Assembly (NCBI GenBank): GCA_963834135.1
Contig: CAWIAN010000013.1
Span: 488,473-552,472, forward strand
Direction: 5' to 3'
Length of the DNA: 64,000 bases
DNA from: Bog-257 sp963834135
GTDB lineage: Bacteria > Acidobacteriota > Terriglobia > Terriglobales > Acidobacteriaceae
Both the position numbers and the translations under genes were made by a program. Of this stretch, positions 44,072 to 52,739 are shown one piece after another. Below the pieces are notes generated by a model. It saw only the letters and a program-made list of their open reading frames with translations. It had not been told where the DNA came from and searched no databases. Numbering within the stretch: position 1 is the first letter of the stretch; the number at the start of each line of letters is the position of its first letter.

Positions 44072-44842
44072 GTGAAAAGCTTCCTGCTGACGCCCGAGCC
44101 TCTTTACCGGCTCGCGCTCAGATGGAAGTACGGGGCTAGTCAATTAACGCAGGCGCCAGGCCCAAACATCGCCAACGGCACGTTAAAGACTCGTGCTGAA
44201 TGGGAAGCTGCAACCGCGAGGGCGAAGGAACTGCACGTCCCGCTGCATCGCGGGCCGGAGAAAAACTGGGACCACCTCGCCGCGGTTTCGACGATCCTCG
44301 CGCAAACGAAATCGAATGCCCGCATCCTCGATGCTGGTGCCGAAATCTACAGCAACGTGCTGCCCGCGCTCTTCCTCTACGGATATCGCGAACTGCACGG
44401 CGTCAATCTCAGCTTCACCTCGCTGACTCGGCGCGGCCCGATCTGCTACCTGCCGGGTGATCTGACGCGGACTCCTTATCCCGACGGCTTTTTCGACGCC
44501 ATTACTTGCATGAGCGTGATTGAGCACGGTGTCGCGCTGGACGACTACTTCCGCGAGATGTGGCGCCTGCTGAAGCCCGGTGGCCTGCTGATCACGTCGA
44601 CCGACTACTACCCCACGCCGATCGACACGCGCAGGCAGTCCGTCCACGGGGCGCCGATCAGAATTTTCTCTCGTCCTGAGATCGAGGCGGCAATCGACTT
44701 GGCGAGGTCGATCGGTTTCGAGCCGACCGGTTCGCTCGATCTAGATTGCGCAGAGAAGCCGATTCGCTGGGAGCAGTTCGGCCTGGACTACACATTCGTC
44801 TTGTTCACACTGCGGAAACCTACGCCGGGGCCACGACTGTAG
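44072..44842 (+). CDS. SAM-dependent methyltransferase (type 11)
   Basis: The frame is open from 43871, but its start overlaps a repeat element; GTG 44072 (VKSFLLTPEP) is chosen as the first likely start, without a good site, so the N-terminus is uncertain. The class I motifs are: ARILDAGAE in place of the Gly-rich loop, GVNLSF after strand 2, CYLPGDLTRTPYPDGFFDAITCMSVIEHG, and LKPGGLLITSTDYY. The chain then ends in a short C-terminal part. The substrate is unknown; the neighbours (exporter, HIT) do not help. Confidence 0.75.
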   Translation: MKSFLLTPEPLYRLALRWKYGASQLTQAPGPNIANGTLKTRAEWEAATARAKELHVPLHRGPEKNWDHLAAVSTILAQTKSNARILDAGAEIYSNVLPALFLYGYRELHGVNLSFTSLTRRGPICYLPGDLTRTPYPDGFFDAITCMSVIEHGVALDDYFREMWRLLKPGGLLITSTDYYPTPIDTRRQSVHGAPIRIFSRPEIEAAIDLARSIGFEPTGSLDLDCAEKPIRWEQFGLDYTFVLFTLRKPTPGPRL

Positions 44843-44919
44843 GTTCAAACTCTCAGGATGGATCAACGAGTTGGACGCCTCGGCTTGAGCGGGCGGTTGC
44901 TGTCGTCTAACATCTGCTT

Positions 44920-45261
44920 ATGGAAGACTGCCTCTTCTGCAAAATCATCGCCGGAAAGATTCCCTCAAAGAAAGTCTACGAAGACGACAAGGTTTTCGCC
45001 TTCGAAGACATCGATCCTAAAGCGCCGACGCACGTGCTCATCGTTCCCAAGCGCCACATCTCCGGACTCAAGGAAGCAACGCCGGACGACGCGGAGATCA
45101 TCGGCTATAGCCAGCTAGTTGCAGCAAAGCTCGGTCGCGAGCGCGGCATCGAAGATGGATATCGCACGGTCTATAACGTCGGACCAATGTCGGGCCAGTC
45201 GGTCTTTCATCTGCATCTGCACCTGATCGGCGGGCGCAACCTGAAGTGGCCTCCGGGGTAA
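44920..45261 (+). CDS. HIT-domain nucleotide hydrolase (HinT-like)
   Basis: 113 residues. Opens CLFCKIIAGKIPSKKVYED, with the F-EDI-P--P-H-LI-PK core (FEDIDPKAPTHVLIVPKRH), and ends with the histidine triad HLHLHLIGGR. HinT-type proteins hydrolyse AMP-N phosphoramidates and aminoacyl-adenylates in the cytoplasm. About 77 bases after the methyltransferase, same strand. Confidence 0.95.
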   Translation: MEDCLFCKIIAGKIPSKKVYEDDKVFAFEDIDPKAPTHVLIVPKRHISGLKEATPDDAEIIGYSQLVAAKLGRERGIEDGYRTVYNVGPMSGQSVFHLHLHLIGGRNLKWPPG

Positions 45262-45313
45262 GGCAGTGGGTAGTGGATAGAACCGGAGCACGCAGAAAAT
45301 CACGAGCTCATTC

Positions 45314-45736
45314 TCACTGCCTGGCGAACTTGAGCGTGCAGGGACGCCCCTCGACGCGCGTACCCGTTCCCGAAGCCCCATTAAATTGCGCATCGATGCT
45401 GTAGCCGTATTCTGTGCCCTTCGCGGTATCGCGTCCCGGCACATATTCTTTCGAGCCGGTTCTGCCTTTGGCGTAAAGCGATGCCTTCCCGTCGTCAGGA
45501 ATCTTGCCATCGATGACGAGTGAACCCGGCTCGCCCTCGGTACCATGCACGCCGTGAAATACGCCGTCTTTGACCATGCTGACAAACTGGTACGAGAATC
45601 CGAGCGCGTCCCGATAATTCGCGCACGAAACGGTGGTTAGCCATTGCCCATCAAACTTCTGCGCATCATTTGCGAGCAAAGCATTCGAGAGTAGCAACAG
45701 CGAAACGGCAGCGATAACATTTCTGGCCAGACGCAT
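45314..45736 (-). CDS. Small secreted protein of unknown function
   Basis: 140 residues with a signal peptide (RNVIAAVSLLLLSNALLAN). The mature part shows FDGQWLTTVSCANYRDALGF, GVHGTEGEPGSLVIDGKI and a Gly-rich end with GRPCTLKFARQ; two Cys could pair. Similar small beta proteins occur in several Proteobacteria and Acidobacteria without known function. Convergent with the HIT gene; divergent from the next. Confidence 0.7.
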   Translation of the reverse strand: MRLARNVIAAVSLLLLSNALLANDAQKFDGQWLTTVSCANYRDALGFSYQFVSMVKDGVFHGVHGTEGEPGSLVIDGKIPDDGKASLYAKGRTGSKEYVPGRDTAKGTEYGYSIDAQFNGASGTGTRVEGRPCTLKFARQ

Positions 45737-45869
45737 GAGAAGATCCTCGCGTATACGTTACCCTAGAACGCGATAAAAGCTAAGCGGTTGTCGGCTACTT
45801 CCTCGAGCCGCTCGTCTCGCGGTTACGCGCTTTACGTCAGGCGTGTTGGTGGGGCCGTTGATTTTGTCT

Positions 45870-46403
45870 ATGATCGCGATCATGCCTCAGAAGCTGATGG
45901 TAGCTGTCCTAGTGGGTTTTGCTAGCTGTGCCCTCTGCGCGCAAAACACTTCTTCAGTGCCTCAAGACAAGTTGCAGTCACAGTTGTCTCAGCTCGCCGG
46001 CTGGATGGGTGAATGGCATTGCGACGGAAAGTTCATCAAAAGCGGTGCGCCGATCAGCAGCACGATTCAGTTTTCGTCATCATTGCAGGGGCGATGGATC
46101 GAGGTGCAGCAGGACGATGTGCCGCCGAACCGTTTTCACGCAATCGAATTCTGGGGCTATAACGAGGAGGCGGGAAAATTTACCGCCAGCGTCTTCGATA
46201 ACTTCAACCAGTCGTCGCGTGTTTTCGAAGCAAAGCCCATCAGCAACGGCGTGCTCAGATGGAATCGCGATGTGACAACTGGACCAATCAAGGCCGAACA
46301 GTTTGTCTTCGAAAGTGTCGATAACAAGCTGAAGATCATCTACCAGGTGATGCGGGATGGCTCATGGGCGATTGGTGATGTCCTGAACTGTGTTCGGCAC
46401 TGA
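45870..46403 (+). CDS. Secreted DUF1579-like protein
   Basis: 177 residues from ATG 45870 (ATG 45882 or 45897 are equally possible, no site stands out). Signal peptide ends near ALCAQ. The core LSQLAGWMGEWHCDGKF, FSSSLQGRWIEVQQDD and FWGYNEEAGKFTASVFDNF follows the lipocalin-like DUF1579 pattern (W-G-W, Y, F). Ligand unknown. It lies 40 bases upstream of mutL and might share its transcript. Confidence 0.7.
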   Translation: MIAIMPQKLMVAVLVGFASCALCAQNTSSVPQDKLQSQLSQLAGWMGEWHCDGKFIKSGAPISSTIQFSSSLQGRWIEVQQDDVPPNRFHAIEFWGYNEEAGKFTASVFDNFNQSSRVFEAKPISNGVLRWNRDVTTGPIKAEQFVFESVDNKLKIIYQVMRDGSWAIGDVLNCVRH

Positions 46404-46443
46404 CATTCCAATCTGCGCTCGATCTCATGTAACGTAGTACTCG

Positions 46444-48420
46444 ATGGGCCGCATTCACGTTCTCTCCGAAAATGTAGCCAACAAGATTGCCGCGGGCGAG
46501 GTGGTCGAGCGCCCGGCATCGGTGGTGAAAGAGCTATTGGAGAACGCCCTGGATGCGGGTGCGCGCCGCATTCGTGTCAACATCGAAGCCGGCGGCAAGA
46601 AGCTGATCCAGATTACCGATGACGGCTGTGGGATGGTTCGCGACGATGCCATGCTGGCCTTCGAACGCCATGCCACCTCGAAGATCCGCAATGCCGATGA
46701 TCTTTTGACGATCGCCACGTTGGGCTTTCGCGGTGAGGCTCTTCCGTCTATCGCTTCCGTCAGCCGCCTGCGTCTGGAAACCCGCGCGCCCGAAGACTCG
46801 GCTGGAACTGTTGTTGAGATCGCCGGCGGAAAGATTCTCACGGTCGAAGAAGCCGGCTTACCGCTTGGCACCTGCATTACGGTGCGCGACCTCTTCTACA
46901 ACATTCCGGCGCGGCGCAAATTCCTGAAGGCCGAATCGACCGAGCTGTCGCACATCGCATCGCTGGTGACGCACTACGCGCTCGCTCATCCTGAGATGCA
47001 TTGGGAGCTGCACTCGGCGACCAATGCGATGCTGGTCGCACCGCCGGTCGCCGATCATTCGCAACGGATCTATCAAGTGTTCGGCAAGGAGACGCTGGAT
47101 CAGCTGATTCCGCTAAGTGCGTTGCTGCCGCTGGAGCGCATTGGGTTGCCGCAGCCTCCGCCGTGGCGGCGCAAGCAGGAAGAAGACGAGCCGCAGGAAG
47201 AGCCGGTCAAGGGCGAGATCAAGCTGCACGGCTTCGTCTCGCGACCGGAGATTCAGAAGCTCAATCGCGGATCGATCTTCATCTTCGTGAATGGCCGACT
47301 GATTCGTGACCGGCTGGTGCAGCATGCACTGACCGAGGCCTATCGCAACATCATCCCGCCGACGGTTTTTCCGGTGGTGCTGCTCTTTCTGGAGATGCCG
47401 GCGACGGAGGTTGACGTCAACGTGCATCCCTCGAAGACTGAGGTGCGCTTCCGTCAATCTTCGCTTCTGCACGATTTCATTCGCGATTCGGTGCGCGCCA
47501 AGCTGATGCGCGAGCGGCCGGTGCCATCGTTCATGACGGAGATGCATGCTAGCCCCAAGGCTTCGTCTTCGCTGACACCCGGCGCAGCGGGAGATGCGGG
47601 CGAGCTACGGATTACCGACGCTGATGCAGCTTTCGCACTTCGCACGCAAGAGCTGCCACCGTTTACGGCCTCGTTGCAGTTTGAAGGCAGCGGATTCGAG
47701 GTTCACGCCAACGCTGCTATGCCGGTCGCGCGATTTGGGCCGCAGACCTTCGGCGGTCCGGCCATCGCGACTGCGCCGGTTTCCGCGGGTGGCTGTTCGC
47801 CCGAGGTCGCGGACGAGGATGTACCAGTAAGTCTTGAGTCGCTGGCATCGCTCAGGCCGGTCGGGCAGATTCGCGAGTCGTTCATCCTCGCCATCAATTC
47901 GGAAGGGCTTTGGATCATCGACCAGCATGTCGCGCACGAGCGAATTCTGTTCGAAAAAATCTCGAAGCAGCGGCTGGCGGAGTCGCCGGAGCGTCAACAG
48001 TTGCTGATGCCGATGATCGTGGAGCTGACGCCGGGACAGATGGCGGTGTTCGCCGAAATTTCCGATGAACTGAATCGTAATGGTTTCGAGGTCGAACCGT
48101 TTGGCGCGCGCACCATCGCGGTGAAGACCACAGCTGCGGGAGTGGTCGCAAGCGATGTGGAGCACCTCCTGCACGAAATCCTGGAGCAGTTCGAGCGCGA
48201 GGAACAGTCGCTGAACCTCGACCGCATTCGCACTAACATCGCAGCCAGCATCGCCTGCCACGCTGCTATCAAGGTCAACATGCCGCTGGAGCAGAACAAA
48301 ATGGAGTGGCTGCTGCGCGAGTTGGCCAAAACCGACTACCCGATGAGCTGTCCGCATGGCCGACCCGTGGTTCTGCGGTATTCTGTAAAGGACATTCAAA
48401 AGGCGTTCAAGAGGATCTAG
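46444..48420 (+). CDS. mutL: DNA mismatch repair protein MutL (endonuclease type)
   Basis: 658 residues. The GHKL ATPase is complete: NKIAAGEVVERPASVVKELLENALDAGA in pieces, with Glu36 region, DDGCGM, GFRGEAL and the HATSKI loop. The C-terminal domain carries a DQHVAHERILFE version of the DQHA(x)2E(x)4E metal motif (A to V), an ACHAAIKV segment and CPHGRP, so it should nick DNA like MutL of organisms without MutH. The linker (about 340-460) is Ala/Pro-rich. No mutS in the window. Confidence 0.95.
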   Translation: MGRIHVLSENVANKIAAGEVVERPASVVKELLENALDAGARRIRVNIEAGGKKLIQITDDGCGMVRDDAMLAFERHATSKIRNADDLLTIATLGFRGEALPSIASVSRLRLETRAPEDSAGTVVEIAGGKILTVEEAGLPLGTCITVRDLFYNIPARRKFLKAESTELSHIASLVTHYALAHPEMHWELHSATNAMLVAPPVADHSQRIYQVFGKETLDQLIPLSALLPLERIGLPQPPPWRRKQEEDEPQEEPVKGEIKLHGFVSRPEIQKLNRGSIFIFVNGRLIRDRLVQHALTEAYRNIIPPTVFPVVLLFLEMPATEVDVNVHPSKTEVRFRQSSLLHDFIRDSVRAKLMRERPVPSFMTEMHASPKASSSLTPGAAGDAGELRITDADAAFALRTQELPPFTASLQFEGSGFEVHANAAMPVARFGPQTFGGPAIATAPVSAGGCSPEVADEDVPVSLESLASLRPVGQIRESFILAINSEGLWIIDQHVAHERILFEKISKQRLAESPERQQLLMPMIVELTPGQMAVFAEISDELNRNGFEVEPFGARTIAVKTTAAGVVASDVEHLLHEILEQFEREEQSLNLDRIRTNIAASIACHAAIKVNMPLEQNKMEWLLRELAKTDYPMSCPHGRPVVLRYSVKDIQKAFKRI

Positions 48421-48620
48421 CTGGCGGCTATCAGCCGTCGGCTCTCGGCTAAGGCTCTTGGCATTGAGCTCTTAGTTCTTAGCCAACAAGTCTCCAGGTT
48501 GTTAGGCGTAGTCAGACGCCAGACCGTCGGCTTGTTTACTCCTCAACAGCCCACAGCCAGCAGCTAAGAGCTAAAGGCCAGTTGCTGACAGCTGAGAGCC
48601 GATGGCTGACAGCTTCTTTT
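48421..48620. repeat. Imperfect short-tandem stretch (ctatcagccgtcggct / gctaagagctaa type)
   Basis: The 200 bases between mutL and the AlkZ-related gene consist of degenerate units such as tatcagccgtcggctctcggc, gagctcttagttcttagcc, cagctaagagctaaa and gctgacagctgagagccgatggctgacagc. Similar pieces are at 29083-29106, 35160-35190 and 59575-59627. No gene here. Confidence 0.55.
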
Positions 48621-49601
48621 ATGCACGAACAGCAACTCCAGGAAATTCGCCGCGAGAAGTGGCGGCTCAACGGACAGCCTGTCCGCACGCTCGATGACGC
48701 ACGCGCGTTTATCGACTCGGTAGGCTTCTGCCTGCTCTATCCGCAGCGTCCGGCGGTGCTGGTGCCAACCTTTGTCGGAGCTTACAAGGGCAGCGACGAG
48801 AAGCTGCCAATGGTGCAGATGGCTTTCGCCGATCCCGAAGCACAAGCGGCCAAGGACCTGATGGTTCGCCTGCTGCGCGAGAAGACAGCGTACGAGGCGA
48901 ACGTTTTTGCCGACAACAATTTCATTGTCTCGGCGGCGGTGTTTCCGTACTTTTACGGATTGGTAGGCGATCGAAATCCGCGGCAGGCCCCGAAATCCGG
49001 CTCACGGTCGGAGTATTCGCCTCTGGCGGTGGACGCGTTCCGGCTGATTCAAAAAGAAGGCCCCATCTCCAAGTACCGCCTGCGCGAGCTGCTGGGCGGC
49101 GACATTTCCGAAGCTGCGCTGGACCGCGTACTCGACGAGTTGTGGGCGCGGCTGCGCATCACACGAGTAGATTACAAGCCCGACGAGGGCGTTTTCTGGG
49201 ACGTACTCTTCCGCTGGTCGCCGGACGCGGTGAAGGAAGGCATGCACGTCTCCGTGGCTGAGTCGCTGACCGCGTTAGTTTCGAAATACCTTGACTGTGT
49301 GCAGGCCACCCCGCAGGAAGAAGTCGAGCAGTTCTTTTCGCACTTCATCGGAAGAGCGCGGGTGCGCGAAGCCGTTAATGCCTTGCAAGCAGCGCGTGAA
49401 CTCAGCTTCGTCCACGTAAACGGACGCGTGATGCTACAGGTCGCATCTCTGCAAGCGCCGCCGCCACGGGAATTCAAGCCGCGACCCAGGTTTGAGGCGC
49501 TGCCTCCGCGGCCGGGCAAACCGCTGGTGGAGCGAAGATCAAGACGTTCGGCCTCTTCTGCAAGACCCAAACCTCCCAAGCAGGACACTCCTAAGGGATG
49601 A
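48621..49601 (+). CDS. AlkZ-related winged-helix protein
   Basis: 326 residues from ATG 48621 (start MHEQQLQEIRREKW). Size, the central winged-helix-like PISKYRLRELLGGDISEAALDRVLDELWARLRI (given in pieces in databases as HTH_42-like), and TFVGAYKGSD fit the AlkZ-related group. AlkZ itself is a DNA glycosylase that unhooks interstrand crosslinks; the catalytic QxQ motif of true AlkZ is not seen, so activity is uncertain. Its stop overlaps the cmk start (ATGA), and mutL is upstream: a DNA-maintenance neighbourhood. Confidence 0.6.
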   Translation: MHEQQLQEIRREKWRLNGQPVRTLDDARAFIDSVGFCLLYPQRPAVLVPTFVGAYKGSDEKLPMVQMAFADPEAQAAKDLMVRLLREKTAYEANVFADNNFIVSAAVFPYFYGLVGDRNPRQAPKSGSRSEYSPLAVDAFRLIQKEGPISKYRLRELLGGDISEAALDRVLDELWARLRITRVDYKPDEGVFWDVLFRWSPDAVKEGMHVSVAESLTALVSKYLDCVQATPQEEVEQFFSHFIGRARVREAVNALQAARELSFVHVNGRVMLQVASLQAPPPREFKPRPRFEALPPRPGKPLVERRSRRSASSARPKPPKQDTPKG

Positions 49602-50281
49602 GTGCGCCGCGAAAGTTCGTGATTGCCATCGACGGACCGGCGGGATCGGGCAAGAGCACGATCGCTGCCCGACTGGCGAAACGCTTCGGCTATATCAATC
49701 TCGAGAGTGGCGCCATGTATCGCGCGCTGGCCTTGAAGGCGCTGGAGCAGTTCGTCCCGCTCGATGATGCAGAGGCGCTGCGACAGCTGGCGGAGAATTC
49801 CGTCATTGAGCTTGAGCCGCGCGGGGAAGGGAATCGCGTGCTGCTCGACGGCCGCGACGTGTCGCAGCGTATACGTGAAGCCGATGTCACGCTCGCCGCG
49901 TCGCAGGTATCGGTGCACTCACCGGTGCGGCAGGTCATGGTGGCGCGACAACGCGAACTCGGGGCCAACGGCGGCGTGGTGATGGAAGGCCGTGATATCG
50001 GCACCGCTGTCTTTCCCAATGCCGACGTGAAGATCTTTCTTGACGCGGATCCCACGGTGCGGGCCGAGCGACGGGTTTTGCAGAACGGTTCGAGGTCGGC
50101 CGAGGATGCGCAGAAGGTGCAAGCAGAGATTGCGGTTAGGGATCAGCGGGATCGCACGCGACCGACATCGCCGCTGGCTCCTGCAGCCGATGCGATCGTG
50201 ATCGATACGACGCACAAGGGCATCGATCAGGTGGTCGAAGAGATCGCTGAAATCATTCAGAGAGTCGATTGCAAGCATTGA
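49598..50281 (+). CDS. cmk: Cytidylate kinase
   Basis: 227 residues. P-loop IAIDGPAGSGKSTIA (about 9-23), then the acceptor region YINLESGAMYRALA, GRDIGTAVFPNADVKIFLDA and RDQRDRTRP with the lid Arg residues. Phosphorylates CMP and dCMP with ATP. Starts inside the stop of the AlkZ-related gene (4-base overlap), so translation is coupled. Confidence 0.96.
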   Translation: MSAPRKFVIAIDGPAGSGKSTIAARLAKRFGYINLESGAMYRALALKALEQFVPLDDAEALRQLAENSVIELEPRGEGNRVLLDGRDVSQRIREADVTLAASQVSVHSPVRQVMVARQRELGANGGVVMEGRDIGTAVFPNADVKIFLDADPTVRAERRVLQNGSRSAEDAQKVQAEIAVRDQRDRTRPTSPLAPAADAIVIDTTHKGIDQVVEEIAEIIQRVDCKH

Positions 50282-50384
50282 TTCAAGGCTAGCGCAGTAA
50301 GATTTGTTTTTTGGTGCCTGAATCGGCCACGTTTTTATCTCACTTCCTCAACCTGCGATTGGGCTGACGACATAGAGCTTACCC

Positions 50385-50735
50385 ATGCGATTGTCCGCGC
50401 CTGTGTTTGGTCTCGTGGTGGCCTTTCTAGCTAGATGGGTACAGTTACATCCCGAAAAGATCGTGATGAAAGGTTATTTCTCCGGCGAGAACTCCCTTGG
50501 GGCCCGGTTTTTTCGCGGATATGTTGTCGTCGCGGGCAGCTTTTTCGTCGTTGTAGGTGTCTCCCAGACGCTATCTCTGCTGATCTTCTTGTTGCCGCTT
50601 CGATCGAGTATGTTTCATCTGACCGTCGAACTTGCCGCACTGGCTATCGGAGTGCTGGCCGCGATCTATGTTCGTAGCGAAGTACGCCGGCGTCCGCGGT
50701 ATGTGTCGAATAATCCTTGCGGGTGGTGGCCGTAG
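50385..50735 (+). CDS. Small membrane protein of unknown function
   Basis: 116 residues. Three hydrophobic segments: about 5-18, 45-70 (GYVVVAGSFFVVVGVSQTLSLLIFLLPL) and 78-95. The C-terminus is Arg-rich and ends NNPCGWWP. No family recognised; about 100 bases after cmk, no clear ribosome site. Moderately likely to be real. Confidence 0.55.
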   Translation: MRLSAPVFGLVVAFLARWVQLHPEKIVMKGYFSGENSLGARFFRGYVVVAGSFFVVVGVSQTLSLLIFLLPLRSSMFHLTVELAALAIGVLAAIYVRSEVRRRPRYVSNNPCGWWP

Positions 50736-50760
50736 GCCTACCTCACAATTGTTGGAGGTG

Positions 50761-50798
50761 AAAAGAAGAACCCCGCTCAAGCTTGCGCTTGAACGGGG
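50761..50798 (-). terminator. Terminator-like hairpin of the ECF/DUF4097 operon
   Basis: CCCCGCTCAAGC (50771-50782), loop TTGC, GCTTGAACGGGG (50787-50798) with one mismatch. On the minus strand it is followed by TTCTTCTTTT, about 70 bases past the stop at 50866. Its outer frame CCCCG...AACGGGGCACCC repeats that at 25054. Confidence 0.65.
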
Positions 50799-50865
50799 CA
50801 CCCGCTTCGCTACATCGCACACTCTCTAGAACTACAGCACCAATCTATCCACTAATCACTATCCA

Positions 50866-52347
50866 CTAGCCTTTTGAGATCTTGATGTCTCCGGTGTCGG
50901 TTGCGACCTGCAACTTGCTGTTGCCGTTGCCGACGGTTCCGCTCGCCTTGGTGGTCCCGTTATTCTCGTCAACCTTGATCGCGTCGAACTCCGACGAGAC
51001 ATCGCCCTTGCGCGTGAACGCACTGACCTGGAAGCCGGTCCCCGACGGCATGGTCAAGGTCACGTCTCCGTGCTGGGTCGCGATATTTACCTTGTCGGGC
51101 GCGGTTTTGCCGTCCATGGTTACGGCGACATCGCCGTGCTCGGTGGTTATGTCGATCTTACCGGCGGGCTGCTTGCCGCTGGTGGTGATCTCCACGTCGC
51201 CGTTATTCGATTGCACCTGAAGATCGCCGGAGACGTTCTCCAGGTGAATGTCTTTGGAACTGGTACTCACGCGCCCAGGGCCATTCAGTTCGCTGCCACG
51301 CACCTCGTCGCTGGAGATATCGAGATCGCCGGCCAGCGAGGCAAACTCCATGTCGGAGCGCGACGTTTTGAAGACGACGGCCCTGGCAATTTTGCTGAGA
51401 CGGATGTCCTCGTAGAAGTCACCATTCAAGCGAACCGCGCCAGAGACATCCTCGATGTTCGCGCTATCGACCCGGCCCGTGACATCTACATCCCCCGTGA
51501 TCTGAGAGGCGCGCAGCGAGCCCTTCTCCAGGTTGACCTGTACCGGCGCGCCGATATCGGTCAACGAGAGGTCGCCTTGCTGTAGAGAGACCTTAACGGT
51601 GGCTTTGCGGCTTTCGATGGTCACATCGCCACGTCGGCTGGCGACGTCAAGCGCCGCACCGGCGGGGACGAAGATGTCCATATCGGCGGTGACACCATGA
51701 TCTCCGGCACCATTGGTGTTGGCATTCAGCAAGACCGAGTTGCCAGTGACGGTGATCTGGGGATTGGTGCCTTCGTTATATTTGTTGCCTTCATTCTGAT
51801 CGTGTGCGTAAAGCTTTTTGTGCACGACCACCTTGATCTCGTCGCCGTCAGACGGAGTGATGTTCAGGGCTCCGCGATCGCACACGATGCGCAGACTGCC
51901 ATCTTTTGGAAATGACTGCTGGAGCGTGTCCTCGAAGGTGTAAGCCGTTCCGAAGATGCCGCCCAGGTCATCATCCATTTGCAACTGGTCGCGCACGCCG
52001 CCCCAATTCACGTCGGAGCTGTAGTGCGCGGAGACGCCCAGGGCGACGAGAATAATCAGAAGGAAGATGCCCGCACCCCCAAGATGGCGCGTGCGGTATC
52101 CCATGCGCTGCGCGCTGGCGTGCTCGACGAGAGCGATGACGCCCCAGAGGATCAGCAGGACCGGCCACCAATGCCCGAACCAATGCCATAGCTGCCAGCG
52201 CTGGATGATTCCCAGGTTGCTGAGCAGGAACAGCACGCCGATGCCGATCAGGATCACTGGCCCGGTAATCGAGCGTCGTGAACGGTACGGCGGCGGTACC
52301 AGAGGTGGCGGCGATGCTAGAGGAGGATATTGATTGACGCTAGCCAT
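50866..52347 (-). CDS. LiaF-like membrane module plus DUF4097 beta-strand repeat protein
   Basis: 493 residues from ATG 52347 with AAAGGAGGACAAC before it. Pro-rich start (1-25), then a LiaF-like two-helix module (ITGPVILIGIGVLFLLSNLG, W-rich loop, WPVLLILWGVIALVEH), a third helix (about 96-112), and a long DUF4097-type beta-helix (about 150-490) with repeats such as SRRGDVTIESR, SLQQGDLSLTDI, SSKDIHLENVSGDLQVQSNNGDVEITT and TQHGDVTLTM. The beta part is probably outside. Its start overlaps the previous gene by 8 bases. Last gene of the ECF operon; a candidate stress effector (inference). Confidence 0.85.
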   Translation of the reverse strand: MASVNQYPPLASPPPLVPPPYRSRRSITGPVILIGIGVLFLLSNLGIIQRWQLWHWFGHWWPVLLILWGVIALVEHASAQRMGYRTRHLGGAGIFLLIILVALGVSAHYSSDVNWGGVRDQLQMDDDLGGIFGTAYTFEDTLQQSFPKDGSLRIVCDRGALNITPSDGDEIKVVVHKKLYAHDQNEGNKYNEGTNPQITVTGNSVLLNANTNGAGDHGVTADMDIFVPAGAALDVASRRGDVTIESRKATVKVSLQQGDLSLTDIGAPVQVNLEKGSLRASQITGDVDVTGRVDSANIEDVSGAVRLNGDFYEDIRLSKIARAVVFKTSRSDMEFASLAGDLDISSDEVRGSELNGPGRVSTSSKDIHLENVSGDLQVQSNNGDVEITTSGKQPAGKIDITTEHGDVAVTMDGKTAPDKVNIATQHGDVTLTMPSGTGFQVSAFTRKGDVSSEFDAIKVDENNGTTKASGTVGNGNSKLQVATDTGDIKISKG

Positions 52348-52729
52348 GTTGTCCTCCTTTGGTGTCCTGTCCACTTCCCGAAGAGATGAATCCCGCAGGA
52401 GCGATAGGCGGCTGCGGAGTGATGGGGCCCTGGGCCGGCGGATAGACCGGCGTTCCCGGAGGAGGCATGGGCTGACCGGCGTTCGGCGGCAGGCTCGCAC
52501 CATATTCGCGCGGAATGTGGCCGGCGATGGAGGCGCTATGCTCCAGCAGCTTGATCAGTCCAATGACGATCAGCAGCGCGGGCCAGCTGAAGCCGAAGTC
52601 CATCCAGTGCATGTGGCCCATCTGATCCAACAGAAACAGAACACCGATCGTGATGAGGACAGCGGGTCCCATGTACCCATGGGCGCGGCACCGGCCGCAC
52701 GGACAATATTGGTTATAACGATATTTCAT
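52340..52729 (-). CDS. Short protein with a LiaF-like membrane module
   Basis: 129 residues. CPCGRCRAHG (Cys-rich, about 9-18), then MGPAVLITIGVLFLLDQMG, HMHWMDFGFSW and PALLIVIGLIKLLEHS: the same module as in its two neighbours. Residues 75-129 are Pro-rich. The module occurs in LiaF/LiaI-like (DUF5668) proteins that answer envelope stress. Eleven bases after the previous gene, overlapping the next. Confidence 0.8.
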   Translation of the reverse strand: MKYRYNQYCPCGRCRAHGYMGPAVLITIGVLFLLDQMGHMHWMDFGFSWPALLIVIGLIKLLEHSASIAGHIPREYGASLPPNAGQPMPPPGTPVYPPAQGPITPQPPIAPAGFISSGSGQDTKGGQHG

Positions 52730-52739
52730 GATGTCCTCC

